64,000 nt of DNA, taken from NCBI GenBank assembly GCA_020698575.1, contig CM036253.1:3400455-3464454 (forward strand), in the 5' to 3' direction. The stretch comes from Bostrychus sinensis (taxonomy: Eukaryota > Chordata > Actinopteri > Gobiiformes > Eleotridae). This document shows, in pieces, positions 34,801 through 45,953 of the stretch (position 1 is the first letter of the stretch; every line of letters begins with the position of its first letter). The notes under the pieces were generated by a model that ran no database searches, was not told the DNA's origin, and was given only the letters and a program-made list of their open reading frames with translations. The position numbers and the translations under genes were made by a program.

Positions 34801-36015
34801 GTCCTCTGTCTCAGACCTGTCCTCTGTCTCAGACCTGTCCTCTGTCCCAGTCCTGTCCTCTGTCTCAGACCTGTCCTCTGTCCCAGGCGTGTCTCAGACC
34901 TGTCCTCTGTCCCAGGTGTGTGTCTCAGACCTGTCCTCTGTCTCAGACCTGTCCTCTGTCCCAGGTGTGTCTCAGACCTGTCCTCTGTCCCAGGCGTGTC
35001 TCAGACCTGTCCTCTGTCTCAGACCTGTCCTCTGTCCCAGGTGTGTCTCAGACCTGTCCTCTGTCCCAGGTGTGTCTCAGACCTGTCCTCTGTCCCAGGT
35101 GTGTCTCAGACCTGTCTTCTGTCCCAGGCGTGTCTCAGACCTGTCCTCTGTCTCAGACCTGTCCTCTGTCTCAGACCTGTCCTCTGTCCCAGGTGTGTCT
35201 CAGACCTGTCCTCTGTCCCAGGCGTGTCTCAGACCTGTCCTCTGTCTCAGACCTGTCCTCTGTCCCAGGTGTGTCTCAGACCTGTCCTCTGTCCCAGGTG
35301 TGTCTCAGACCTGTCCTCTGTCTCAGACCTGTCCTCTGTCCCAGGCGTGTCTCAGACCTGTCCTCTGTCCCAGGCGTGTCTCAGACCTGTCCTCTGTCCC
35401 AGGTGTGTGTCTCAGACCTGTCCTCTGTCCCAGGTGTGTCTCAGACCTGTCCTCTGTCCCAGGTGTGTCTCAGACCTGTCCTCTGTCTCAGACCTGTCCT
35501 CTGTCTCAGACCTGTCCTCTGTCCCAGGTGTGTCTCAGACCTGTCCTCTGTCCCAGGTGTGTCTCAGACCTGTCCTCTGTCCCAGGTGTGTCTCAGACCT
35601 GTCCTCTGTCCCAGGCGTGTCTCAGACCTGTCCTCTGTCCCAGGCGTGTCTCAGACCTGTCCTCTGTCTCAGTCCTGTCCTCTGTCCCAGGTGTGTCTCA
35701 GACCTGTCCTCTGTCTCAGACCTGTCCTCTGTCCCAGGTGTGTCTCAGACCTGTCCTCTGTCTCAGACCTGTCCTCTGTCCCAGGCGTGTCTCAGACCTG
35801 TCCTCTGTCCCAGGTGTGTCTCAGACCTGTCCTCTGTCCCAGGTGTGTCTCAGACCTGTCCTCTGTCCCAGGTGTGTGTCTCAGACCTGTCCTCTGTCCC
35901 AGGCGTGTCTCAGACCTGTCCTCTGTCTCAGACCTGTCCTCTGTCCCAGGTGTGTCTCAGACCTGTCCTCTGTCCCAGGTGTGTCTCAGACCTGTCCTCT
36001 GTCCCAGGTGTGTCT
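31821..36015. repeat. 18-bp minisatellite changing to 29-bp composite units
   Basis: From 31821 to about 34885 the unit is 18 bp with two states, CCTGTCCTCTGTCTCAGA and CCTGTCCTCTGTCCCAGT. From about 34885 to the gap, units gain GTGTGTCTCAGA or GCGTGTCTCAGA, making 29-bp composites mixed with 18-bp ones. Units of 18 bp keep frames open on both strands (for example minus 31719-33053 and plus 33852 onward). These Ser/Gln/Thr/Cys/Pro-Leu and Gly-Leu-Arg-Gln repeat peptides are not taken as genes. The array is cut by an assembly gap, so its length is a minimum. Confidence 0.95.
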
Positions 36016-36515
36016 NNNNNNNNNNNNNNNNNNNNNNNNNNNNNNNNNNNNNNNNNNNNNNNNNNNNNNNNNNNNNNNNNNNNNNNNNNNNNNNNNNNNN
36101 NNNNNNNNNNNNNNNNNNNNNNNNNNNNNNNNNNNNNNNNNNNNNNNNNNNNNNNNNNNNNNNNNNNNNNNNNNNNNNNNNNNNNNNNNNNNNNNNNNNN
36201 NNNNNNNNNNNNNNNNNNNNNNNNNNNNNNNNNNNNNNNNNNNNNNNNNNNNNNNNNNNNNNNNNNNNNNNNNNNNNNNNNNNNNNNNNNNNNNNNNNNN
36301 NNNNNNNNNNNNNNNNNNNNNNNNNNNNNNNNNNNNNNNNNNNNNNNNNNNNNNNNNNNNNNNNNNNNNNNNNNNNNNNNNNNNNNNNNNNNNNNNNNNN
36401 NNNNNNNNNNNNNNNNNNNNNNNNNNNNNNNNNNNNNNNNNNNNNNNNNNNNNNNNNNNNNNNNNNNNNNNNNNNNNNNNNNNNNNNNNNNNNNNNNNNN
36501 NNNNNNNNNNNNNNN
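36016..36515. other. Assembly gap (500 N)
   Basis: Exactly 500 ambiguous bases between two unrelated arrays, the round size typical of a placeholder. The real distance, and even the adjacency of the two flanks, is not established by the sequence. Confidence 0.98.
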
Positions 36516-39500
36516 CTAAACCAGGACTAAACCAGGACTAAACCAGGTCTAAACCAGGACATAACCAGGACTAAACCAGGTCTAAACCAGGACTAAACCA
36601 GGACTAAACCAGGACTAAACCAGGTCTAAACCAGGTCTAAACCAGGTCTAAACCAGGTCTAAACCAGGACTAAACCAGGACTAAACCAGGACTAAACCAG
36701 GTCTAAACCAGGACTAAACCAGGTCTAAACCAGGTCTAAACCAGGACTAAACCAGGACTAAACCAGGACTAAATGAGGTCTAAACCAGGACTAAACCAGG
36801 ACTAAACCAGGTCTAAACCAGGTCTAAACCAGGACATAACCAGGACTAAACCAGGTCTAAACCAGGTCTAAACCAGGTCTAAACCAGGACTAAACCAGGT
36901 CTAAACCAGGTCTAAACCAGGACTAAACCAGGACTAAACCAGGTCTAAACCAGGTCTAAACCAGGACTAAACCAGGTCTAAACCAGGTCTAAACCAGAAC
37001 ATAACCAGGACTAAACCAGGTCTAAACCAGGACTAAACCAGGACTAAACCAGGTCTAAACCAGGACTAAACCAGGACTAAACCAGGTCTAAACCAGGTCT
37101 AAACCAGGTCTAAACCAGGTCTAAACCAGGTCTAAACCAGGACTAAACCAGGTCTAAACCAGGTCTAAACCAGGACTAAACCAGGACTAAACCAGGACAT
37201 AACCAGGACTAAACCAGGTCTAAACCAGGACTAAACCAGGTCTAAACCAGGTCTAAACCAGGTCTAAATCTGGACTAAACCAGGTCTAAACCAGGACATA
37301 ACCAGGCCTAAACCAGGACTAAACCAGGACTAAACCAGGACTAAACCAGGTCTAAACCAGGACATAACCAGGATTAAACCAGGACTAAACCAGGACTAAA
37401 CCAGGACTAAACCAGGTCTAAACCAGGACTAAACCAGGACTAAACCAGGTCTAAACCAGGACTAAACCAGGTCTAAACCAGGTCTAAACCAGGTCTAAAC
37501 CAGGACTAAACCAGGACTAAACCAGGACTAAACCAGGTCTAAACCAGGACTAAACCAGGACTAAACCAGGTCTAAACCAGGACTAAACCAGGACTAAACC
37601 AGGTCTAAACCTGGACTAAACCAGGTCTAAACCAGGACATAACCAGGACTAAACCAGGTCTAAACCAGGTCTAAACCAGGACTAAACCAGGTCTAAACCA
37701 GGACTAAACCAGGTCTAAACCAGGTCTAAACCAGGTCTAAACCAGGACATAACCAGGACTAAACCAGGTCTAAACCAGGACTAAGCCAGGACTAAACCAG
37801 GTCTAAACCAGGACTAAACCAGGACTAAACCAGGTCTAAACCAGGACTAAACCAGGTCTAAACCAGGACTAAACCAGGTCTAAACCAGGACTAAACCAGG
37901 TCTAAACCAGGTCTAAACCAGAACTAAACCAGGACTAAACCAGGACTAAACCAGGTCTAAACCAGGTCTAAACCAGGACTAAACCAGGTCTAAACCAGGA
38001 CTAAACCAGGTCTAAACCAGGACTAAACTAGGACTAAACCAGGTCTAAACCAGGTCTAAACCAGGACTAAACCAGGTCTAAACCAGGACTAAACCAGGTC
38101 TAAACCAGGTCTAAACCAGAACTAAACCAGGTCTAAACCAGGACTAAACCAGGTCTAAACCAGGACTAAACCAGGACTGAACCAGGTCTAAACCAGGTCT
38201 AAACCAGGACTAAACCAGGACTAAACCAGGTCTAAACCAGGACTAAACCAGGTCTAAACCAGGACTAAACCAGGTCTAAACCAGGTCTAAACCAGGACTA
38301 AACCAGGTCTAAACCAGGACTAAACCAGGACTAAACCAGGACATAACCAGGACTAAACCAGGTCTAAACCAGGACTAAACCAGGTCTAAACCAGGACTAA
38401 ACCAGGTCTAAACCAGGACTAAACTAGGACTAAACCAGGTCTAAACCAGGTCTAAACCAGGACTAAACCAGGTCTAAACCAGGACTAAACCAGGTCTAAA
38501 CCAGGACTAAACCAGGTCTAAACCAGGACTAAACCAGGTCTAAACCAGGTCTAAACCAGAACTAAACCAGGTCTAAACCAGGACTAAACCAGGTCTAAAC
38601 CAGGACTAAACCAGGACTAAACCAGGACTAAACCAGGTCTAAACCAGAACTAAACCAGGTCTAAACCAGGTCTAAACCAGGACTAAACCAGGACTAAACC
38701 AGGTCTAAACCAGGACTAAACCAGGTCTAAACCAGGTCTAAACCAGGTCTAAACCAGGTCTAAACCAGGTCTAAACCAGGACATAACCAGGACTAAACCA
38801 GGTCTAAACCAGGACTAAGCCAGGACGAAATCAGGTCTAAACCAGGACTAAACCAGGACTAAACCAGGTCTAAACCAGGACTAAACCAGGTCTAAACCAG
38901 GACTAAACCAGGTCTAAACCAGGACTAAACCAGGTCTAAACCAGGACTAAACCAGGTCTAAACCAGGTCTAAACCAGAACTAAACCAGGACTAAACCAGG
39001 ACTAAACCAGGTCTAAACCAGGTCTAAACCAGGACTAAACCAGGTCTAAACCAGGACTAAACCAGGTCTAAACCAGGACTAAACTAGGACTAAACCAGGT
39101 CTAAACCAGGTCTAAACCAGGACTAAACCAGGTCTAAACCAGGACTAAACCAGGTCTAAACCAGGTCTAAACCAGAACTAAACCAGGTCTAAACCAGGAC
39201 TAAACCAGGTCTAAACCAGGACTAAACCAGGACTGAACCAGGTCTAAACCAGGTCTAAACCAGGACTAAACCAGGACTAAACCAGGTCTAAACCAGGACT
39301 AAACCAGGTCTAAACCAGGACTAAACCAGGTCTAAACCAGGACTAAACCAGGTCTAAACCAGGACTAAACCAGGTCTAAACCAGGTCTAAACCAGGACTA
39401 AACCAGGTCTAAACCAGGACTAAACCAGGACTAAACCAGGACATAACCAGGACTAAACCAGGTCTAAACCAGGACTAAACCAGGTCTAAACCAGGACTAA

Positions 39501-42500
39501 ACCAGGTCTAAACCAGGACTAAACTAGGACTAAACCAGGTCTAAACCAGGTCTAAACCAGGACTAAACCAGGTCTAAACCAGGACTAAACCAGGTCTAAA
39601 CCAGGACTAAACCAGGTCTAAACCAGGACTAAACCAGGTCTAAACCAGGTCTAAACCAGAACTAAACCAGGTCTAAACCAGGACTAAACCAGGTCTAAAC
39701 CAGGACTAAACCAGGACTAAACCAGGACTAAACCAGGTCTAAACCAGAACTAAACCAGGTCTAAACCAGGTCTAAACCAGGACTAAACCAGGACTAAACC
39801 AGGTCTAAACCAGGACTAAACCAGGTCTAAACCAGGTCTAAACCAGGACTAAACCAGGTCTAAACCAGGTCTAAACCAGCACTAAACCAGGTCTAAACCA
39901 GGACTAAACCAGGACTAAACCAGGTCTAAACCAGGACTAAACCAGGTCTAAACCAGGACTAAACCAGGTCTAAACCAGGACTAAACCAGGACTAAACCAG
40001 GACTAAACCAGGACTAAACCAGGTCTAAACCAGGACTAAACCAGGACATAACCAGGACTAAACCAGGACTAAACCAGGTCTAAACCAGGACTAAACCAGG
40101 ACTAAACCAGGACTAAACCAGGACTAAACCAGGTCTAAACCAGGACTAAACCAGGACATAACCAGGACTAAACCAGGACTAAACCAGGTCTAAACCAGGT
40201 CTAAACCAGGACTAAACCAGGACTAAACCAGGTCTAAACCAGGACTAAACCAGGTCTAAACCAGGACTAAACCAGGTCTAAACCAGGACTAAACCAGGTC
40301 TAAACCAGGACTAAACCAGGTCTAAACCAGGTCTAAACCAGGACTAAACCAGGTCTAAACCAGGACTAAACCAGGACTAAACCAGGACATAACCAGGACT
40401 AAACCAGGTCTAAACCAGGACTAAACCAGGTCTAAACCAGGACTAAACCAGGTCTAAACCAGGACTAAACTAGGACTAAACCAGGTCTAAACCAGGTCTA
40501 AACCAGGACTAAACCAGGTCTAAACCAGGACTAAACCAGGTCTAAACCAGGACTAAACCAGGTCTAAACCAGGACTAAACCAGGTCTAAACCAGGTCTAA
40601 ACCAGAACTAAACCAGGTCTAAACCAGGACTAAACCAGGTCTAAACCAGGACTAAACCAGGACTAAACCAGGACTAAACCAGGTCTAAACCAGAACTAAA
40701 CCAGGTCTAAACCAGGTCTAAACCAGGACTAAACCAGGACTAAACCAGGTCTAAACCAGGACTAAACCAGGTCTAAACCAGGTCTAAACCAGGTCTAAAC
40801 CAGGTCTAAACCAGGTCTAAACCAGGACATAACCAGGACTAAACCAGGTCTAAACCAGGACTAAGCCAGGACTAAACCAGGTCTAAACCAGGACTAAACC
40901 AGGACTAAACCAGGTCTAAACCAGGACTAAACCAGGTCTAAACCAGGACTAAACCAGGTCTAAACCAGGACTAAACCAGGTCTAAACCAGGTCTAAACCA
41001 GAACTAAACCAGGACTAAACCAGGACTAAACCAGGTCTAAACCAGGTCTAAACCAGGACTAAACCAGGTCTAAACCAGGACTAAACCAGGTCTAAACCAG
41101 GACTAAACTAGGACTAAACCAGGTCTAAACCAGGTCTAAACCAGGACTAAACCAGGTCTAAACCAGGACTAAACCAGGTCTAAACCAGGTCTAAACCAGA
41201 ACTAAACCAGGTCTAAACCAGGACTAAACCAGGTCTAAACCAGGACTAAACCAGGACTGAACCAGGTCTAAACCAGGTCTAAACCAGGACTAAACCAGGA
41301 CTAAACCAGGTCTAAACCAGGACTAAACCAGGTCTAAACCAGGACTAAACCAGGTCTAAACCAGGACTAAACCAGGTCTAAACCAGGACTAAACCAGGTC
41401 TAAACCAGGTCTAAACCAGGACTAAACCAGGTCTAAACCAGGACTAAACCAGGACTAAACCAGGACATAACCAGGACTAAACCAGGTCTAAACCAGGACT
41501 AAACCAGGTCTAAACCAGGACTAAACCAGGTCTAAACCAGGACTAAACTAGGACTAAACCAGGTCTAAACCAGGTCTAAACCAGGACTAAACCAGGTCTA
41601 AACCAGGACTAAACCAGGTCTAAACCAGGACTAAACCAGGTCTAAACCAGGACTAAACCAGGTCTAAACCAGGTCTAAACCAGAACTAAACCAGGTCTAA
41701 ACCAGGACTAAACCAGGTCTAAACCAGGACTAAACCAGGACTAAACCAGGACTAAACCAGGTCTAAACCAGAACTAAACCAGGTCTAAACCAGGTCTAAA
41801 CCAGGACTAAACCAGGACTAAACCAGGTCTAAACCAGGACTAAACCAGGTCTAAACCAGGTCTAAACCAGGACTAAACCAGGTCTAAACCAGGTCTAAAC
41901 CAGCACTAAACCAGGTCTAAACCAGGACTAAACCAGGACTAAACCAGGTCTAAACCAGGACTAAACCAGGTCTAAACCAGGACTAAACCAGGTCTAAACC
42001 AGGACTAAACCAGGACTAAACCAGGACTAAACCAGGACTAAACCAGGTCTAAACCAGGACTAAACCAGGACATAACCAGGACTAAACCAGGACTAAACCA
42101 GGTCTAAACCAGGACTAAACCAGGACTAAACCAGGACTAAACCAGGTCTAAACCAGGTCTAAACCAGGACTAAACCAGGTCTAAACCAGGTCTAAACCAG
42201 GACTAAACCAGGTCTAAACCAGGTCTAAACCAGGTCTAAACCAGAACTAAACCAGGTCTAAACCAGGTCTAAACCAGGTCTAAACCAGGTCTAAACCAGG
42301 ACTAAACCAGGTCTAAACCAGGTCTAAACCAGGTCTAAACCAGAACTAAACCAGGTCTAAACCAGGTCTAAACCAGGACTAAACCAGGACTAAACCAGGA
42401 CTAAACCAGGTCTAAACCAGGACTAAACCAGGTCTAAACCAGGACTAAACCAGGACTAAACCAGGTCTAAACCTGGACTAAACCAGGTCTAAACCAGGTC

Positions 42501-42811
42501 TAAACCAGGTCTAAACCAGGACTAAACCAGGTCTAAACCAGGACTAAACCAGGACTAAACCAGGACATAACCAGGACTAAACCAGGTCTAAACCAGGACT
42601 AAACCAGGTCTAAACCAGGACTAAACCAGGTCTAAACCAGGTCTAAACCAGAACTAAACCAGGACTAAACCAGGACTAAACCAGGTCTAAACCAGGACTA
42701 AACCAGGACTAAACCAGGACTAAACCAGGACTAAACCAGGTCTAAACCAGGACTAAACCAGGTCTAAACCAGGACTAAACCAGGACTAAACCAGGACTAA
42801 ACCAGGACTAA
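36516..42811. repeat. 11-bp minisatellite (CTAAACCAGGA/T), plus orientation
   Basis: A 6.3-kb array of about 570 units in two main states, CTAAACCAGGA and CTAAACCAGGT, with rare forms (ACATAACCAGG, CTAAGCCAGG, CTAAACTAGGA, CCAGAAC, CCAGCAC). Rare forms recur at fixed offsets that are multiples of 11: CTAAGCC at 37781, 38815 and 40861, and ACATAACC at 38341 and 39441 (1100 bp). This shows higher-order duplication. The same unit occurs in reverse complement from 60381 to the window end. Confidence 0.95.
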
Positions 42812-43095
42812 ATGCAGACAGAGACAGGGACAGAGAGTTGTCCCATCACTGTCAGGGGACGCTGTGTGAGACAGGGTTTAGGTTTTAGGAGAGAATCCAA
42901 TCACAGAGGAGGAGCAGGAGGAGGAGGAGGAGGTGCAGGAGGAGCAGGAGGACGAGGAGCAGGTTTTGGATACAACACAAAGTTTACAGAAGTGTGTGTT
43001 GTCTGTGGAGTTAAAGCGGAGGCAGAGGAAACCCAGCACAGCTGTTATTACACAGTTAGTCCATAGTAATTACACAGTTATTACACATTCCTGTC
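42812..43095 (+). other. GA-rich low-complexity segment, no confirmed gene
   Basis: A GGAGGAGCAGGAGGAGGAGG stretch (about 42905-42960) could encode Glu/Gln-rich sequence followed by VLDTTQSLQKCVLSVELKRR, but no start codon or splice sites define an exon. Two short direct repeats of ATTACACAGTTA occur at about 43046-43085. Confidence 0.3.
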
Positions 43096-43345
43096 CGTTA
43101 CCTTTAAACAGCGGAGGCTCCGCGCGCTCACGGTCCGCGTGCGTGTGTCTACGGCAGCTCACGCGCCTCCGGAGTCCAGCTGTGACCGCGTGAGTTCTGT
43201 AAACTCCTGAAGCTTCCTCAGGACCTGCTCCGCTGCGGCTCACGTGGACACACTTCCGCGTACGTCACTGAGGCCCCGCCCCCGCTTACAGCTGACGCTC
43301 CGAGCATGCGCAGTTTGGTTACCGAACCTCGCCTGTGTTAGGCTC
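43096..43345. promoter_or_regulatory. CpG-island promoter, possibly bidirectional
   Basis: CpG-rich stretch with clustered housekeeping-type sites: CTTCCG (ETS/GABP-like) at 43253, TACGTCAC (CRE-like) at 43261, CCCCGCCCCCGC (GC box) near 43274, and GCATGCGCA (NRF1-like) at 43304. On the minus strand, TTTAAAG|GTAACG at about 43102 is a good donor for a non-coding first exon running left. On the plus strand an ATG occurs at 43372. The direction or directions of use cannot be decided by eye. Confidence 0.6.
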
Positions 43346-43392
43346 GCTCCAGATGAACTGAGTCTGTGTTCATGAGGCTCACAACACGAGCA

Positions 43393-43930
43393 CAGTACAG
43401 GAGTACTTCAGTACTTCAGTACTGGAGTATTCAGTACAGGAGTACTTCAGTACTGGAGTACTTCAGTACTGGAGTACTTCAGTACTTCAGTACTGGAGTA
43501 TTCAGTACTGGAGTATTCAGTACTGGAGTACTTCAGTACTGGAGTACTTCAGTACTGGAGTACTTCAGTACTTCAGTACTGGAGTATTCAGTACTGGAGT
43601 ATTCAGTACTGGAGTACTTCAGTACTGGAGTACTGGAGTATTCAGTACTGGAGTATTCAGTACTGGAGTATTCAGTACTGGAGTACTTCAGTACTTCAGT
43701 ACTGGAGTATTCAGTACAGGAGTACTTCAGTACTGGAGTACTTCAGTACTGGAGTACTTCAGTACTTCAGTACTGGAGTATTCAGTACTGGAGTATTCAG
43801 TACTGGAGTACTTCAGTACTGGAGTACTGGAGTATTCAGTACTGGAGTATTCAGTACTGGAGTATTCAGTACTGGAGTACTTCAGTACTGGAGTACTTCA
43901 GTACTGGAGTACTTCAGTACTGGAGTACTG
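43393..43930. repeat. 15/16-bp minisatellite (GTACTGGAGTATTCA / GTACTGGAGTACTTCA)
   Basis: About 34 units, each carrying AGTACT. None of the three plus-strand frames of either unit has a stop, so a 206-codon frame from ATG 43372 passes through it and on to FVK at 43992, where AAG|GTAGAA is a weak possible donor. The array begins about 80 bp after the NRF1-like site of the promoter. Confidence 0.9.
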
Positions 43931-44295
43931 GGTTCATTATTTGCCTTCTTTATGGCAAACTTGTGATAATTTGTGTTCCTGTATTTGTCAAGGTAGAAAA
44001 CCCTGCCCTCTGAGCTCCACCAGCGCCACCCACTGGTCTGAGCAGTGTCCTGCAGCAGAGAGGATCTCATTTGGCCTCGCTCACCTAAACACAAGTAAGA
44101 AGATTTTTTTAATCTATTTTAAAATGTAATATTAGGGCTGTATTAATTAACTAACGCCAATAATTATTTTAATGCACGTTAACACAAGTTCTGGGTCAGT
44201 CGTGAAAGAGCCAGGTCACAGAGCTGTGTTGTTGTTTGTTTAACTATTAATTAGGAATGAATTGTTTTTTCTCTCTTTCTCCGTTTCCCCCACAG

Positions 44296-44406
44296 CGGGA
44301 CGTCCTGCCCCAGCTGAAGCCCACAGCCCTGCTCCTGACCCTGGACCAGGACCTGAGCAGCTCTCAGCTTCTGTGCTTTAACAGAGCCACAGCGAGGGGA
44401 AAGTAA
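44296..44406 (+). CDS. Probable terminal coding exon (36 codons + TAA)
   Basis: A strong acceptor, CTCTTTCTCCGTTTCCCCCACAG, ends at 44295. The phase-0 frame reads RDVLPQLKPTALLLTLDQ, continues through SSSQLLCFNRATARGK and stops at TAA 44404-44406. A poly(A) signal AATAAA follows at 44523-44528 with GT-rich sequence after it. Another frame is open for a shorter distance (GRPAPAEAHSP..., stop near 44378) and would fit an upstream exon ending at the donor CAA|GTAAGA at 44094/44095; the reading frame is therefore not certain. No family is recognised. The promoter 1 kb upstream and the intervening 15/16-bp array suggest a compact gene, but the upstream exon or exons are unproven. Confidence 0.45.
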   Translation, partial: RDVLPQLKPTALLLTLDQDLSSSQLLCFNRATARGK

Positions 44407-44522
44407 AGAGGACTTTATGTGAGACATCAGGACTTTTTTACTGAGGAGTTAATATGAAACGTCTGCTGATGCTGTGATGTGTTAAATACAGAACACTTCT
44501 TTTGTTTCATTGGCTTTGTGAA

Positions 44523-44528
44523 AATAAA
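44523..44528 (+). terminator. Poly(A) signal AATAAA
   Basis: AATAAA followed by TGTTTTC and GTGGTGTTCATT, 117 nt after the TAA of the exon at 44296. It supports a plus-strand transcript ending near 44550. Confidence 0.55.
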
Positions 44529-44559
44529 TGTTTTCTAACTGCATACTGTGGTGTTCATT

Positions 44560-45344
44560 ATAAACATTTAACTCATCATCAGGTAACAATAACCCAGCAG
44601 AGGAATATAACCCAGACTGTGGGTTAAAATAAAAACCATATCACTGGGTCAGCGCTGTGTTTGCCCAAGAGTTACCCAGCAGCCAGGTTAAAAACAACAC
44701 CATTTGGCTTATTTTTAACCCAGCATTTTTTAGTTTGTACTGTACTCAGTTTGTCAGCAAAATAAACAAAAAACATTTGTAGTGTAACATCTTTAAATAA
44801 ACTAATAAAGTTTACAAAGCTTTTCTTACTGTGTTCCTTTGTGCCTCGTATAAAAACAAAAGCCACCTGTGGATTAAAGTAGTGAGCCTGTAGTACTTAT
44901 GTTACGCCACTTGGTGGCAGTAATGTCCACTCTTCAGGGCTGTAAATGTGTGAGTGTAAAAACCAAACATGGTGTCAGTGCTTAACGCCTTTGTCCATGA
45001 CATGAACACAGCACAGAACTCGTGGCCATTGCTTTATTTTGTGAAATGAATCCAGGATTGGTCCAAAAGTACGGGACACGAGCGTAAGTTTGGTTATTTT
45101 TGCTTTTTTACCAAGACTTCAAACACAGTTGTAATTAAAATGTGCAGAAAATCCTTTTTAGACAGAAGTAGCATCAGTTTTTAAATCCTGCAGAACCAAA
45201 TCAGACGGAGCAGTAAATCTGTAAATAATGAGGAGGAGCTGGGTTTAAAGCTCGCAGCCTCCGTGTCCCAGGCTTTTTATCTGGAATGGTTCGCAAAAAC
45301 AAGAAAAACATTATAATCCATGCTACATCTGTTCTGTATATATA
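44560..45344. other. Non-coding, with a dispersed-repeat fragment at 44580-44745
   Basis: AATAACCCAGCAGAGG, TGGGTTAAAATAAAAACC, ACTGGGTCAGCGCTG and TTTTTAACCCAGCATTTTTT occur in order. These are the recurring words of a common fish dispersed repeat built on AACCCAG. The rest is unique, with no gene recognised. Confidence 0.4.
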
Positions 45345-45399
45345 AAATAAAAATTGTCCTCTCGCCCTCTGCGGGTGGTTTCATCCAAGCTCGGGTCCT

Positions 45400-45841
45400 C
45401 TACCAGAGGCCTGGGAGCTTGAGGGTTCTGCGCAGTATCTTTGCTGTTCCTAGGACTGCACTCTTCTGGACTGAGATGTCTGATGTTTTTCCTGGGATCT
45501 GCTGTAGCCACTCTTCCAGTTTGGGGGTTACTGCCCCGAGTGCTCCGATGACCACGGGCACCACTGTTGCCTTCACTTTCCAGGCCTTCTCAAGTTCTTC
45601 TTTGAGGCCTTGGTACTTCTCCAGTTTCTCGTGTTCCTTTTTCCTGATGTTACAATCACTTGGTATTGCGATGTCAACCACAACGGCTTCCTCTGCTGTT
45701 TGTCCATCACCACAATGTCCGGTTGGTTTGCCACTACCATTTTGTCTGTCTGGATCTGGAAGTCCCACAGGATCTTAGCTCGGTCATTCTCTATCACCTT
45801 TGGAGGTGTTTCCCATCTTGACCTCGGGACTTCCAGACTCT
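45400..45841 (-). pseudogene. Restriction-like endonuclease domain of the retrotransposon, frameshifted
   Basis: Continues the element after the 28-bp repeat. One frame gives ENDRAKILWDFQIQTDK and then QPDIVVMDK (about 45702-45722). The next part of the nuclease core, VVVDIAIPSD, followed by KKEHEKLEKYQGLKEELE, is in a different frame, so a single-base shift lies near 45690. The domain then runs to a stop at 45400-45402 after LKLPGLW. The PD...D pattern, split over the two frames, matches the PD-(D/E)XK-like nuclease of R2/R4 elements. This part is cut off from the RT by a stop and broken by the shift, so this copy should not be autonomous. Confidence 0.75.
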
Positions 45842-45953
45842 CCTCTGCACAGATGTTCCTGTACACTCTCCTCTGCACAGATGTTCCTGTACACTATCCT
45901 CTGCACAGATGTTCCTGTACACTATCCTCTGCACAGATGTTCCTGTACACTAT
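45842..45953. repeat. 28-bp tandem expansion (4 copies) inside the retrotransposon
   Basis: Copies start at 45842, 45870, 45898 and 45926, each CCTCTGCACAGATGTTCCTG plus TACACT(A/C)T. Three extra copies add 84 bp, which preserves the overall frame, but successive copies are read in different frames and one frame contains the stop at 45894. Confidence 0.9.

Noticed and set aside
33852..36541. Several 500-900-codon frames of SQTCPLSQ and SDLSSVP repeats
   Set aside because: 18-bp units without stops, extended artificially through 500 N. No start context, splice sites or non-repeat domain.
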